Shown here: in pieces, positions 1 to 10,118 of the stretch
Layout of the letters: every line of letters starts with the position of its first letter
Position numbering within the stretch: position 1 is the first letter of the stretch
NCBI RefSeq assembly: GCF_003233655.1
Contig: NZ_CP029829.1
Span: 1,746,978-1,810,977, forward strand
DNA: 64,000 bases
Direction of reading: 5' to 3'
Origin: Azospirillum ramasamyi
Lineage (GTDB): Bacteria > Pseudomonadota > Alphaproteobacteria > Azospirillales > Azospirillaceae
Position numbers and translations under genes: made by a program
Notes under the pieces: generated by a model
What the model saw: only the letters and a program-made list of their open reading frames with translations
Databases searched by the model: none
What the model was told of the DNA's origin: nothing

Positions 1-1449
1 TGCTTCGCCCTGACGCTGCGCGGCTGGCGTCCGCCCGAGGTGCTGCGCCGCGGCAGCTTCACCATGGCGGAGCCGGGATGCGGCCACGGGCTGACCAGTG
101 CGCTGCTGGCCGGCGCCCACCCGGCGGCCCGGTTCGAGGCGATGGACTTCAATCCCTCGCACATCGCCGGCGTCCGGCGGCTGGCCGACGATGCCGGGCT
201 CGCCAACGCCACCTTCCTGGAGGAGAGCTTCGCCGACCATGCCCGGCGCGAGGGGCCGATGCTGGATGCGGTCGCCCTGCACGGCGTCTGGTCCTGGGTG
301 AGCGCCGAGAACCGGGCGATCCTGCTCGACACGCTGCGCCGCCGGCTGGCGCCCGGCGGGGTGGTCTTCGTCAGCTACAACGCCCTGCCCGGCACGCTGG
401 CGTACATGCCGCTGCGCCGCCTGCTGGTGGAGCGCTGCGCCGAGGGCGGCGGCCCCCTGCCCGACCGCATCGCGCGGGCGGTCGAATTCGCCTCGCGGAT
501 GGCGGCGCAGGGCGGCGGCTGGTTCGGCGCCACCGACGGCGTGGTGGAGCGGATCGAGCAGCTTCGCCACAAGTCGCCGAACTACATCGCCCACGAATAT
601 CTCAACAGCGACTGGACGGCCTTCTACCATGCAGACGTGGCGCGCGAGATGGCCGCCGCCAAGCTGGAGTTCGCCGGGGCCGCCGTGCCGATGGAGCAGT
701 TGCACGACCTCACCCTGTCCCCGGCGCAGCAGGCGCTGGCGGCGGAGGCATCCGACCCGGCCCAGGGCGAAACCCTGCGCGACGTGATGACCAACCGCAG
801 CTTCCGCCGCGACCTGTTCGTGAAGGGCGGCGAGCGGCTGGGTCCGGCCGAGCGGCGCGCCCTGTTGGGTGAGACCCGGTTCGCACTGCTGACGGCCGCC
901 GACGATCTGCCGGAGGTTGCCTCCACCCCCGTAGGCCGCCTGCCCTTCCCGCCGGCGCTCTACCAGCCGCTGGGCGAGGCGCTGGCCGAGGGGCCGCAGA
1001 GCCTCGACGCGCTGCTCGGCCGTCCGGCCCTGGCGGCGCAGGGAGAGGACGCCGTGCTGCGCGCGCTGGTCCTGCTGACCAGCCTGTCGCTGGCCGCGCC
1101 GGTCATGCCCGAAGAGGGATTTGCCGAACGCAAAGCCTCGGCCGAGCGCTTCAACGCCGTGGTTCTTGAGCGCCACCGCTTCGGCGACACGCCCGGGCAG
1201 CTCGCCTCCCCGCTGCTGGGGGCCGGGGTTCCGGTGTCGCGGATCGAGGCGTTGTTCCTGCTGGCCGCGCGGTTGGGCGAGGATCCCCCCGCCTTCGCCT
1301 GGCACCATTTGTCCGCCGACGGAATCACGATTGGCCGCGACGGCGAGCGCTGCGAGGGGGATGAGGCCAGCCGGGCGGAACTGGCGCGCCGGCATGCGGC
1401 CTTCACGCAGCGGCGGCTGCCGTTGCTGAAGGGGTTGGGAGTGGCCTGA
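1..1449 (+). CDS. SAM-dependent methyltransferase with regulatory domain (5' partial)
   Basis: The reading frame is open from base 1, so the gene starts before the window; the GTG at 40 is internal. Near the N-terminus the motif EPGCGHG is the glycine-rich SAM-binding loop (motif I) of class I methyltransferases, followed by an acidic residue in AMDFNPSH. Around residues 185-265 the sequence HEYLNSDWTAFYHADVA and the region after it resemble the methyltransferase regulatory domain (PF10119) found in surface-polysaccharide or protein methyltransferases. The C-terminal 200 residues look like the winged-helix-like tail of that family. The substrate cannot be told from sequence. It is codirectional with nothing downstream; the next gene, hisE, is convergent. 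Confidence 0.75.
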   Translation, partial: CFALTLRGWRPPEVLRRGSFTMAEPGCGHGLTSALLAGAHPAARFEAMDFNPSHIAGVRRLADDAGLANATFLEESFADHARREGPMLDAVALHGVWSWVSAENRAILLDTLRRRLAPGGVVFVSYNALPGTLAYMPLRRLLVERCAEGGGPLPDRIARAVEFASRMAAQGGGWFGATDGVVERIEQLRHKSPNYIAHEYLNSDWTAFYHADVAREMAAAKLEFAGAAVPMEQLHDLTLSPAQQALAAEASDPAQGETLRDVMTNRSFRRDLFVKGGERLGPAERRALLGETRFALLTAADDLPEVASTPVGRLPFPPALYQPLGEALAEGPQSLDALLGRPALAAQGEDAVLRALVLLTSLSLAAPVMPEEGFAERKASAERFNAVVLERHRFGDTPGQLASPLLGAGVPVSRIEALFLLAARLGEDPPAFAWHHLSADGITIGRDGERCEGDEASRAELARRHAAFTQRRLPLLKGLGVA

Positions 1450-1485
1450 GGGCTGGGGCCGGCCCGATGCCGCCGGCAGCCGCGC

Positions 1486-1812
1486 TCAGCGCTCGGTGAC
1501 GGCCTTCGGCAGCTTCTCGGCGATGCCGTAGAGCGCTTCGCGCCGGCGGATTTCGGCGAACACATCGTCCGGGTGGATGTTCAGCGTCGCCCACAGGACC
1601 GACAGGTTGTACAGCAGGTCGGCGCTTTCGTTGATGACGCCCTGCCGATCCTCGTTCATGGCATCCAGCGCCACCTCGACCGCTTCCTCGCCCACCTTCT
1701 TGGCGATCTTCTTCGGACCGGCGGCGATCAGCCGGGCGGTCTTGGACTGCGCCGGGTCCATCTGCTGGCGCTCGAGGATGGCGGCATAGAGGCGGATCAG
1801 GTCGTCGGTCAT
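1486..1812 (-). CDS. hisE: Phosphoribosyl-ATP pyrophosphatase
   Basis: 108 residues, the usual size for a single-domain HisE. It hydrolyses phosphoribosyl-ATP to phosphoribosyl-AMP and pyrophosphate, the second step of histidine synthesis, in the cytosol. The all-alpha MazG-like fold is visible: KKVGEEAVEVALDA carries the metal-binding glutamates, and NESADLLYNLSVLW the second acidic helix. In many alphaproteobacteria hisE follows hisF; here no other his gene is in view, with the methyltransferase on one side and phoU on the other. The ATG at 1812 has only a weak ribosome-binding site. The identification is firm because of the E-E-x2-E and E-x2-D motifs. Confidence 0.93.
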   Translation of the reverse strand: MTDDLIRLYAAILERQQMDPAQSKTARLIAAGPKKIAKKVGEEAVEVALDAMNEDRQGVINESADLLYNLSVLWATLNIHPDDVFAEIRRREALYGIAEKLPKAVTER

Positions 1813-1946
1813 CAGGGAGGGTGTGTCTCGTCTACGGGCGGGAACGGCTTCCCGTTAAAGTGATCGTTCCGCAGCCGAAATACTATCCCCCTTCGGCCCG
1901 GTCCCAGGTTCAACGATCGCCTTATGCCTTGCGGCGGCTTTCCGTC

Positions 1947-2654
1947 TCAGCCCACCGGATCATAGGAATGATCGGCCTTCGGACGCTCGTCCAGCAGGGT
2001 CTGGCCGGTGCTGACGAAATACACGACCTCGGCGATGTTGGTGGCGTGGTCGCCGATGCGTTCCAGGTTCTTGGCGATCATCATCAGGTGGACATGCGCC
2101 ATGAACTGGTCCGGGGCCGCCAGGGCGGACCGTTCCACCTCCGCAACGAGGCTGGTGTAGAGCGCATCCACCTCGTCGTCGGTGCGCCAGATGCGCAAGG
2201 CCGCCTCGCTGTCGCTGTCGACATAGGCGTCGACCACGGCGCTGAGCCGCTCGCGCACCAGCCGGCCGAGCTGCGGGAGGCCCGGCAGCGAGGCCGCTTC
2301 CGCAAGGCTGAAGATGGCGACCGCGCGCTTGGCGGTGTTGGCGGCATGGTCGCCGATGCGTTCCAGGTTGCCGGCGATCTTCAGCGCCGCCACCACCTCG
2401 CGCAGGTCGTCGGCAACCGGCTGGCGCAGGGCCAGCAAACGCATGCAATGCGCTTCGATGTCATGTTCGAAGGTGTCGAGTCGCGCGTCCGACTCGACGA
2501 TTTCACGCGCCAGATCGGGATTGCGCTGGGCCAGGCAGGTCAATGCCTGATCGATCTGCGTCTCCGCGGCGCCGGCCATCTGCACGATGGCGGATTTCAT
2601 CCGCTTCAGCGCGTCCTCGAACGCGGACACGATGTGCGGAGCGGACGTCTTCAT
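1947..2654 (-). CDS. phoU: Phosphate transport system regulator PhoU
   Basis: About 235 residues forming two PhoU three-helix repeats. Each repeat ends in the diagnostic metal-binding helix: NLERIGDHAANTAK (repeat 1) and NLERIGDHATNIAE (repeat 2). PhoU links the Pst phosphate transporter with the PhoR kinase and represses the Pho regulon when phosphate is plentiful; it acts at the inner face of the membrane. I chose the ATG at 2654 (product starts MKTSAPHIV) because it has a GGGAAGGG sequence about ten bases upstream and matches usual PhoU N-termini; an in-frame ATG at 2699 is the alternative. Unusually, no pst or phoB/phoR gene is next to it. Confidence 0.92.
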   Translation of the reverse strand: MKTSAPHIVSAFEDALKRMKSAIVQMAGAAETQIDQALTCLAQRNPDLAREIVESDARLDTFEHDIEAHCMRLLALRQPVADDLREVVAALKIAGNLERIGDHAANTAKRAVAIFSLAEAASLPGLPQLGRLVRERLSAVVDAYVDSDSEAALRIWRTDDEVDALYTSLVAEVERSALAAPDQFMAHVHLMMIAKNLERIGDHATNIAEVVYFVSTGQTLLDERPKADHSYDPVG

Positions 2655-2857
2655 GGTCGGCAAACCCTTCCCGGCGATCTCATTCAGAGCCGCAACCATA
2701 GCGTCCGGACGTTACGGTACAATGACAATGCCTATGACGAATAAGGGTTTCCCCGCTCCCTATGCCGATTGAAATGCTCGGTTGATTTTGCGGCGCAGCA
2801 TTGCGACACATCCGCCGTCTCCGCATCTTCCCTAATCAACGACGTGCCGCACCCGCC

Positions 2858-3397
2858 ATGATCGAACGCCGCTTCGAAAAAGTCATCTTCGCCAGCCGCT
2901 GGCTGCTCGCCCCCTTCTATCTGGGGCTCGTGGTCTCGCTGATGCTCCTGCTGGTGAAGTTCACCCAGGAAATCCTGCACATCGTTCCGAATGTGCTGGT
3001 CATGAGCGAGAAGGACGTGCTGCTGGCCGTTCTCACGCTGATCGACCTGTCCTTCGCCGGCAACCTTCTCGTGATGGTGATCTTCGCCGGATACGAGAAT
3101 TTCGTCTCCAAGATCGACGTGGCCAATCACGAGGACCGGCCGGACTGGATGGGCAAGGTCGATTTCGGCGGGCTGAAGCTGAAGCTGATCGCCTCCATCG
3201 TCGCCATCTCCGGCATTCATCTTTTGAAGGCCTTCATGAATTTGTCCCAGACCTCGCGGGATGAGTTGATGTGGCTGGTGATCATCCACATGACCTTCGT
3301 GGTGTCGGGCGTTCTGCTGGCCTGCATGGACCGGCTGGAGGGACACCACGCCCGTCCGGCCAAGCCGGCCGACAAACCCGATGCCGGGCATCACTGA
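2858..3397 (+). CDS. UPF0114 (YqhA/TIGR00645) family membrane protein
   Basis: 179 residues from the ATG at 2858, which matches the family start (MIERRFEKVIFASRW). Four hydrophobic helices are seen: about residues 10-35, 48-72, 105-125 and 135-155. The family signature WLLAPFYLGL and the loop IDLSFAGNLLVMVIFAGYENFVSK are well conserved. The proteins are integral inner-membrane proteins of unknown function; the E. coli relative is YqhA. It is divergent from phoU, with a 200-base shared control region. A weakly matching in-frame start lies upstream at 2801 but adds residues unlike the family. Confidence 0.85.
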   Translation: MIERRFEKVIFASRWLLAPFYLGLVVSLMLLLVKFTQEILHIVPNVLVMSEKDVLLAVLTLIDLSFAGNLLVMVIFAGYENFVSKIDVANHEDRPDWMGKVDFGGLKLKLIASIVAISGIHLLKAFMNLSQTSRDELMWLVIIHMTFVVSGVLLACMDRLEGHHARPAKPADKPDAGHH

Positions 3398-4804
<1,407 letters not shown>

Positions 4805-4899
4805 TTGGTGTATCCCTGATTGGAAGGCCTCCGGTCCGCCGCCCATATCGCGGGTGGTAAGGGCCGGAGACGGACCGCGTATCTGGACGGGAATTTCCT

Positions 4900-5769
4900 G
4901 TGAAGTCACGCTCATCCGGCTCCGTCACCCGCCTTGCCGCACCTTTACGGGCCCTCGCGCAACGCTTCTCCTTCCTCCTGCTTGTCCTGGCCTCCATCGC
5001 GCTGATGATGGTCGGCAAGATCGACTCCGTTTCGGTGGACAGCGCCCGCGCCCGCGTGACCGACGCCTTCGCCCCGATCCTCGACGCCATCTCCCGCCCC
5101 GCCGCGACCGCGGCCCGCGTCGTCGAGTCGGTGGTGGAACTTGAAAACGCCTTCGAAGAAAACCAGCGGCTGAAGGCCGAAAACGCCCGGCTGCTGCAAT
5201 GGAAGCAGGCGGCCCTGCGGCTGGAGGCGGAGAACAACAGCCTGCGCAGCCTGCTGCGCGTCCGTCCGGATCCCTCCGTCAATTATATCGCCGCCCGCGT
5301 CATCGCGACCCCCGGCAGCTCCTTCGTCCGCACGCTGGTGGTGACCGCCGGCAAGCGTGACGGGGTGCGCAAGGGACAGGCGGCGCTGGCCGGGGCCGGT
5401 CTGGTGGGCCGGGTGATCGAGGTCGGCGAATGGTCGTCCCGCATCCTGCTGCTGACCGACATCAACGCCCGTATCCCGGTGGTCCTGGCCAACACGCGCC
5501 AGCGCGCCATCCTGGCCGGCGACAATTCCGACCAGGCCAGGCTTCTCTATCTGCCGCCGGAGTCGCCGATCCAGGTCGGCGAACAGGTGGTGACCTCGGG
5601 CGACGGCGGCCTGTTCCCGTCCGGCCTGCCGGTCGGCGTGGTGACCGCGGTGAGCGAGCGCGGCGTGCGTGTGCTGCCCAGCGCCGACCTCTCGCGGCTC
5701 GAGCATCTGCGTCTGGTGGATTTCGGATTGCCCGTCACCGACCTGGGCCCGTCACCGGAGTGGAAGTGA
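4900..5769 (+). CDS. mreC: Rod shape-determining protein MreC
   Basis: 289 residues starting at GTG 4900, with GGGAA six bases upstream. One N-terminal transmembrane helix (about residues 22-40) is followed by a coiled coil (about 70-115, ELENAFEENQRLKAENARLLQWKQ) and two beta-barrel domains in the periplasm. VYRSxxS-like text is replaced by VNYIAARVIATPGSSFVRTLVV, the standard start of the MreC core, and VGEQVVTSGDGGLFPSGLPVGVV is the characteristic C-terminal motif. MreC couples cytoplasmic MreB to periplasmic PBP2. It lies 95 bases after mreB and 37 bases before mreD, fitting one operon. Confidence 0.95.
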   Translation: MKSRSSGSVTRLAAPLRALAQRFSFLLLVLASIALMMVGKIDSVSVDSARARVTDAFAPILDAISRPAATAARVVESVVELENAFEENQRLKAENARLLQWKQAALRLEAENNSLRSLLRVRPDPSVNYIAARVIATPGSSFVRTLVVTAGKRDGVRKGQAALAGAGLVGRVIEVGEWSSRILLLTDINARIPVVLANTRQRAILAGDNSDQARLLYLPPESPIQVGEQVVTSGDGGLFPSGLPVGVVTAVSERGVRVLPSADLSRLEHLRLVDFGLPVTDLGPSPEWK

Positions 5770-5806
5770 GCCGATCCGAAAGCACCCCGGCGGAAAGGCC
5801 GCCGGC

Positions 5807-6319
5807 ATGACGGCAACCTTCTGGCAACGGGTCGACAAGGTGGGGCGCAATCTGGCGCCCTTCGCCGTTACCGTCATGATGGTTCTGGTCGGCATGATCC
5901 CCCTGCCGGTGCCGGGCTACGCCCCGGTGGCGCCGAACCTGACGCTGGTTTCCGTCTATTACTGGACGATCCACAGGCCTGACCTGATGCGTCCGGGGGT
6001 GGCCTTTCTGATCGGGCTGCTGCAGGATTTCCTGACCGGCGGGCCGCTGGGCGTCAATGCCCTGCTGCTGATCGTGGCGCAATGGGCGGTCCTGAACCAG
6101 CGCCGGGTGTTCCTGGCCAGCACCTTCGCGCTGCTGTGGCTCGGCTTCACCCTGGTGATGGCCGGTGCCGTCGTGCTGCAATGGCTGGCGTTCACGGCAC
6201 TGGACGGGGTTGCGCTGTCGATCCTGCCGGCGCTGTTCCAGGGCTTGCTGACGGTGGCGGTGTTTCCTGCGGTGGGCTGGCTGCTGATCCGCGTGCACCG
6301 CGCGTTCTTGAACGGGTAA
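5807..6319 (+). CDS. mreD: Rod shape-determining protein MreD
   Basis: 170 residues from the ATG at 5807. Five or so hydrophobic segments span the length (about 20-37, 45-62, 68-88, 97-130, 140-160), as in MreD. The family motif FLIGLLQDFLTGGPLGVNALLL, with the conserved D-x2-x-G-x-P-x-G core, is present. MreD is an inner-membrane partner of MreC in the elongasome. The larger open frame starting at 5669 overlaps mreC and lacks family support. The spacing to mrdA is 17 bases, so translation is probably coupled. Confidence 0.93.
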   Translation: MTATFWQRVDKVGRNLAPFAVTVMMVLVGMIPLPVPGYAPVAPNLTLVSVYYWTIHRPDLMRPGVAFLIGLLQDFLTGGPLGVNALLLIVAQWAVLNQRRVFLASTFALLWLGFTLVMAGAVVLQWLAFTALDGVALSILPALFQGLLTVAVFPAVGWLLIRVHRAFLNG

Positions 6320-6336
6320 AGGGCCCCGCCGGTTTC

Positions 6337-8220
6337 ATGAGTTCGATCGATCGCGATACCGACCGTTCCCGCCTGCTAGCGCGCCGCGCCCTGGTGCTGG
6401 GCGGCATCAAGCTGGCCGGCCTGTCCGCGCTGGTCGGCCGGCTCTATTACCTGCAGGTGGTCGAATCCGCGCGCTACACCATGTTGGCGGAGGAGAACCG
6501 CATCAGCCTGCGGCTGATCGCCCCGTCGCGCGGCAACATCGTCGACCGCTTCGGCGTGCCCTTGGCGGTGAATCAGCAGAACTACCGGGTCGTCGTGGTG
6601 TCGGAGCGCACCCACAACATCCAGGAGACGCTCGACAAGATCTCCCGCATCGTGCCGCTGACCGACGGCGACCGCCGCCGCGTGCTGCGCGAACTGCACC
6701 GCAAGCGCCGCTTCGTCCCCGTCACCGTGCGCGAGAACCTGACCTGGGAACAGGTGGCGACGCTGGAGGCCAACACCCCCGACCTGCCGGGCGTGTCGAT
6801 CGAGGTGGGCGAGTTGCGCCACTATCCGCAGGCCGAGGCGACCGCCCATATCCTGGGCTATGTCGGCGCGGTGTCGGAAGCGGAGTTGAGCGGAAGCAGC
6901 GATCCCGTGCTGTCCCTCCCCGGCTTCCGCATCGGCAAGGCCGGAATCGAGCGGTTTCACGAGAAGGTTCTGCGCGGCACCGCCGGCACCAGCCAGTTGG
7001 AGGTCAACGCCGTCGGCCGCGTCATCCGCGAGCTGTCGCGCGACGAAGGGCAGTCGGGCCGCGAGATCCAGCTGACCATCGACATGGCGCTGCAGCGTTT
7101 CGTGCAGGAACGGCTGTCGCAGGAGGTCAGCGCGTCGGCGGTGGTGATGGACGTGCATACCGGCGGCATCTATGCGCTGTCCTCCCATCCCAGCTACGAT
7201 CCCAACCAGTTCACCATGGGCATCAGCGCCGAGCTTTGGGAGGAGCTGCTGTCCAACCAGGCGACGCCGCTGAACAACAAGGCGGTGGTCGGCCAGTACC
7301 CGCCGGGCTCCACCTACAAGATGGTGGTGGCGCTGGCGGCGCTCGAATCGGGAATCGTCAGCAGCCGGCACACCGTCTTCTGCCCCGGCCACATGGAGCT
7401 GGGCGACCATCGCTTCCACTGCTGGAAACGCGGCGGCCACGGCACGGTCGATTTCGTCGGGGCGCTGCGCCATTCCTGCGACGTGTTCTTCTACGACGTG
7501 TCGCGCCGCGTCGGCATCGACCGCATCTCCGAGATGTCCAACCGCTTCGGCCTGGGCATCCGCACCGGAATCGACCTGCCGCATGAGCGGGCCGGGCTGA
7601 TGCCGACCATCGCCTGGAAGCGGGCGACCCTGGGCAAGGGCTGGGACATGGGCGAGACGCTGGTCGCCTCCATCGGCCAGGGCTATGTGCTGACGACGCC
7701 GCTGCAGTTGGCGGTGATGACCTGCCGGCTGGCCAATGGCGGCTATGCGGTCAAGCCGCACCTGACCAAGCAGATCAAGGCCGTCAGCGGCGAACAGACC
7801 GCCTGGCCCAGCATCGGCGTGAAGAAGGAGAACCTCGACATCGTGCTGCGGGGCATGAACGAGGTGACCAACGCGCCCAACGGCACCGCCTTCAAGTCGC
7901 GCATCACCGAGGCCGGCTACGAGATGGCCGGCAAGACCGGCTCCGCCCAGGTCCGCCGCATCACCATGGCGGAGCGCTCCACCGGCGTGCGGAAGAACGA
8001 GGATCTGCCCTGGCGCGAACGCGACCACGCCCTGTTCGTCGCCTACGCCCCGATCCAGGCGCCGCGCTATGCCTGCGCCGTCTTTGTCGAGCATGGCGGC
8101 GGCGGCTCCACCGCGGCGGCGCCGATCGCCCGCGACATCCTGCTGGAAACCCAGAAGCGCGACCCCGGCCGCGCCGCCGTCGCCGAAACCCCGCCGCCGG
8201 CAATGGAGCCGCGGGGGTAG
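6337..8220 (+). CDS. mrdA: Penicillin-binding protein 2 (peptidoglycan transpeptidase)
   Basis: 627 residues from the ATG at 6337. Domains in order: a short cytoplasmic tail, one membrane anchor (about 20-40), the class B PBP dimerisation domain (about 60-225, with RGNIVDRFGVPLA), and the transpeptidase domain. The catalytic motifs are all seen: STYK (in YPPGSTYKMVVAL) with the acylated serine, SCD (in HSCDVFFYDVSR) as the SxN equivalent, and KTGSAQV. It cross-links peptidoglycan during lateral wall growth and works with MreCD and RodA. It is the last gene of this operon in the window; rodA, its usual neighbour, does not follow. Start is in the same frame as a longer artefactual opening from 6082. 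Confidence 0.96.
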   Translation: MSSIDRDTDRSRLLARRALVLGGIKLAGLSALVGRLYYLQVVESARYTMLAEENRISLRLIAPSRGNIVDRFGVPLAVNQQNYRVVVVSERTHNIQETLDKISRIVPLTDGDRRRVLRELHRKRRFVPVTVRENLTWEQVATLEANTPDLPGVSIEVGELRHYPQAEATAHILGYVGAVSEAELSGSSDPVLSLPGFRIGKAGIERFHEKVLRGTAGTSQLEVNAVGRVIRELSRDEGQSGREIQLTIDMALQRFVQERLSQEVSASAVVMDVHTGGIYALSSHPSYDPNQFTMGISAELWEELLSNQATPLNNKAVVGQYPPGSTYKMVVALAALESGIVSSRHTVFCPGHMELGDHRFHCWKRGGHGTVDFVGALRHSCDVFFYDVSRRVGIDRISEMSNRFGLGIRTGIDLPHERAGLMPTIAWKRATLGKGWDMGETLVASIGQGYVLTTPLQLAVMTCRLANGGYAVKPHLTKQIKAVSGEQTAWPSIGVKKENLDIVLRGMNEVTNAPNGTAFKSRITEAGYEMAGKTGSAQVRRITMAERSTGVRKNEDLPWRERDHALFVAYAPIQAPRYACAVFVEHGGGGSTAAAPIARDILLETQKRDPGRAAVAETPPPAMEPRG

Positions 8221-8236
8221 AAGCCCGCTGGCTGAA

Positions 8237-8283
8237 CCGCCCCCTTCCCCTCGAAGAGGAGAGTTAGGGAGGGGGCATCGCCC
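8237..8283. repeat. Dispersed GC-rich palindromic repeat (copy A)
   Basis: Imperfect inverted repeat with C-rich left arm and GGGAGGGGG right arm, plus inner CCTC-GAA-GAGG. Its right end, AGGGAGGGGGCATCGCCC at 8266-8283, is identical to 57099-57116. It sits between the convergent mrdA and ilvC genes. Confidence 0.7.
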
Positions 8284-8296
8284 TTGCCGCTTCCCC

Positions 8297-8328
8297 AAAA
8301 AGAAAAGCGCGCCCCCGCAGGGACGCGC
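8297..8328 (-). terminator. Rho-independent terminator of ilvC
   Basis: On the minus strand a GC stem (8328-8307; nine-base arms GCGCGTCCC and GGGGCGCGC, one G-U-type imperfection, four-base loop) is followed directly by TTTTCTTTTT. It lies 44 bases after the ilvC stop. Confidence 0.85.
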
Positions 8329-8372
8329 CTTCCGTCAAACCGACTTGGCTTTCCGACTTGGCTTTCGCCCGA

Positions 8373-9478
<1,106 letters not shown>

Positions 9479-9496
9479 GGGAAACAATCGCTCGAC

Positions 9497-9548
9497 GGAG
9501 CGGCAAAATGCAAAGCTTCCTTGCGTTTTTGCCGCTCCATTCTTGCGC
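9497..9548. repeat. Perfect 12-base inverted repeat between ilvH and ilvC
   Basis: GGAGCGGCAAAA (9497-9508) and TTTTGCCGCTCC (9537-9548), with a 28-base centre that itself contains a partial TGCAA/TTGCG pairing. It could be an ilvH terminator or an operator of the ilvC promoter just downstream. The first 11 bases recur at the ilvI promoter (12001-12011). Confidence 0.6.
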
Positions 9549-9576
9549 AGAATGATCTTCTGCAGGCGAGCGCGCG

Positions 9577-10083
9577 TTAGAACGCCGCCGGGCCCTTCGA
9601 CATGGCGACCACGCCGGTGCGGCTGGCCTCCACGAGGCCGAGCTGGCCCATCAGACCGACGAAATCGTCGACCTGCTCGGTGGTGCCGGTCAGCTCGAAG
9701 ATGAAGCTGCTCAGCGTCGCGTCGACCACCTTGGCCTGGAAGATGTCGGCGAGGCGGAGCGCCTCGATCCGACGGTCGCCGGTGCCGGCCACCTTGACCA
9801 GCGCCAGTTCACGTTCCACCGACGGCCCTTCGTCGGTCAGGTCGTGGACGCGGTGGACCGGAACCAGCCGGCCGAGCTGCGCCTTGATCTGCTCGATGAT
9901 CATCCGGGTGCCCGAGGTGACGAGCGTGATGCGCGACAGGTGCTCGGCGTTGTTCACCTCCGCCACCGTCAGGCTTTCGATGTTGTAGCCGCGGCCGGAG
10001 AACAGTCCGATGACGCGGGCGAGAACGCCCGGCTCGTTGTCCACCAGCACGGCGATGGTGTGCTTTTCGATCGCGTTTTCCAT
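9577..10083 (-). CDS. ilvH: Acetolactate synthase small (regulatory) subunit
   Basis: 168 residues from the ATG at 10083, chosen because GGGGGA lies nine bases upstream; the in-frame ATG at 10092 touches that same site. The N-terminal ACT domain (about residues 7-80: HTIAVLVDNEPGVLARVIGLFSGRGYNIESL) binds valine for feedback control, and the C-terminal domain (about 85-160) activates the catalytic subunit. It partners with ilvI, 35 bases upstream in the same operon. The motif SGRGYNIESL is close to invariant in bacterial IlvH/IlvN. The label ilvN is also used for this family. Confidence 0.96.
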   Translation of the reverse strand: MENAIEKHTIAVLVDNEPGVLARVIGLFSGRGYNIESLTVAEVNNAEHLSRITLVTSGTRMIIEQIKAQLGRLVPVHRVHDLTDEGPSVERELALVKVAGTGDRRIEALRLADIFQAKVVDATLSSFIFELTGTTEQVDDFVGLMGQLGLVEASRTGVVAMSKGPAAF

Positions 10084-10118
10084 GAGACCCATTCCCCCGT
10101 TCGTTCGTCGTCAGCCGA

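Noticed and set aside
6376..8298. 640-residue open frame opposite mrdA
   Set aside because: Antisense shadow; residues are His/Gln/Arg-rich without motifs, and mrdA has full PBP motifs.
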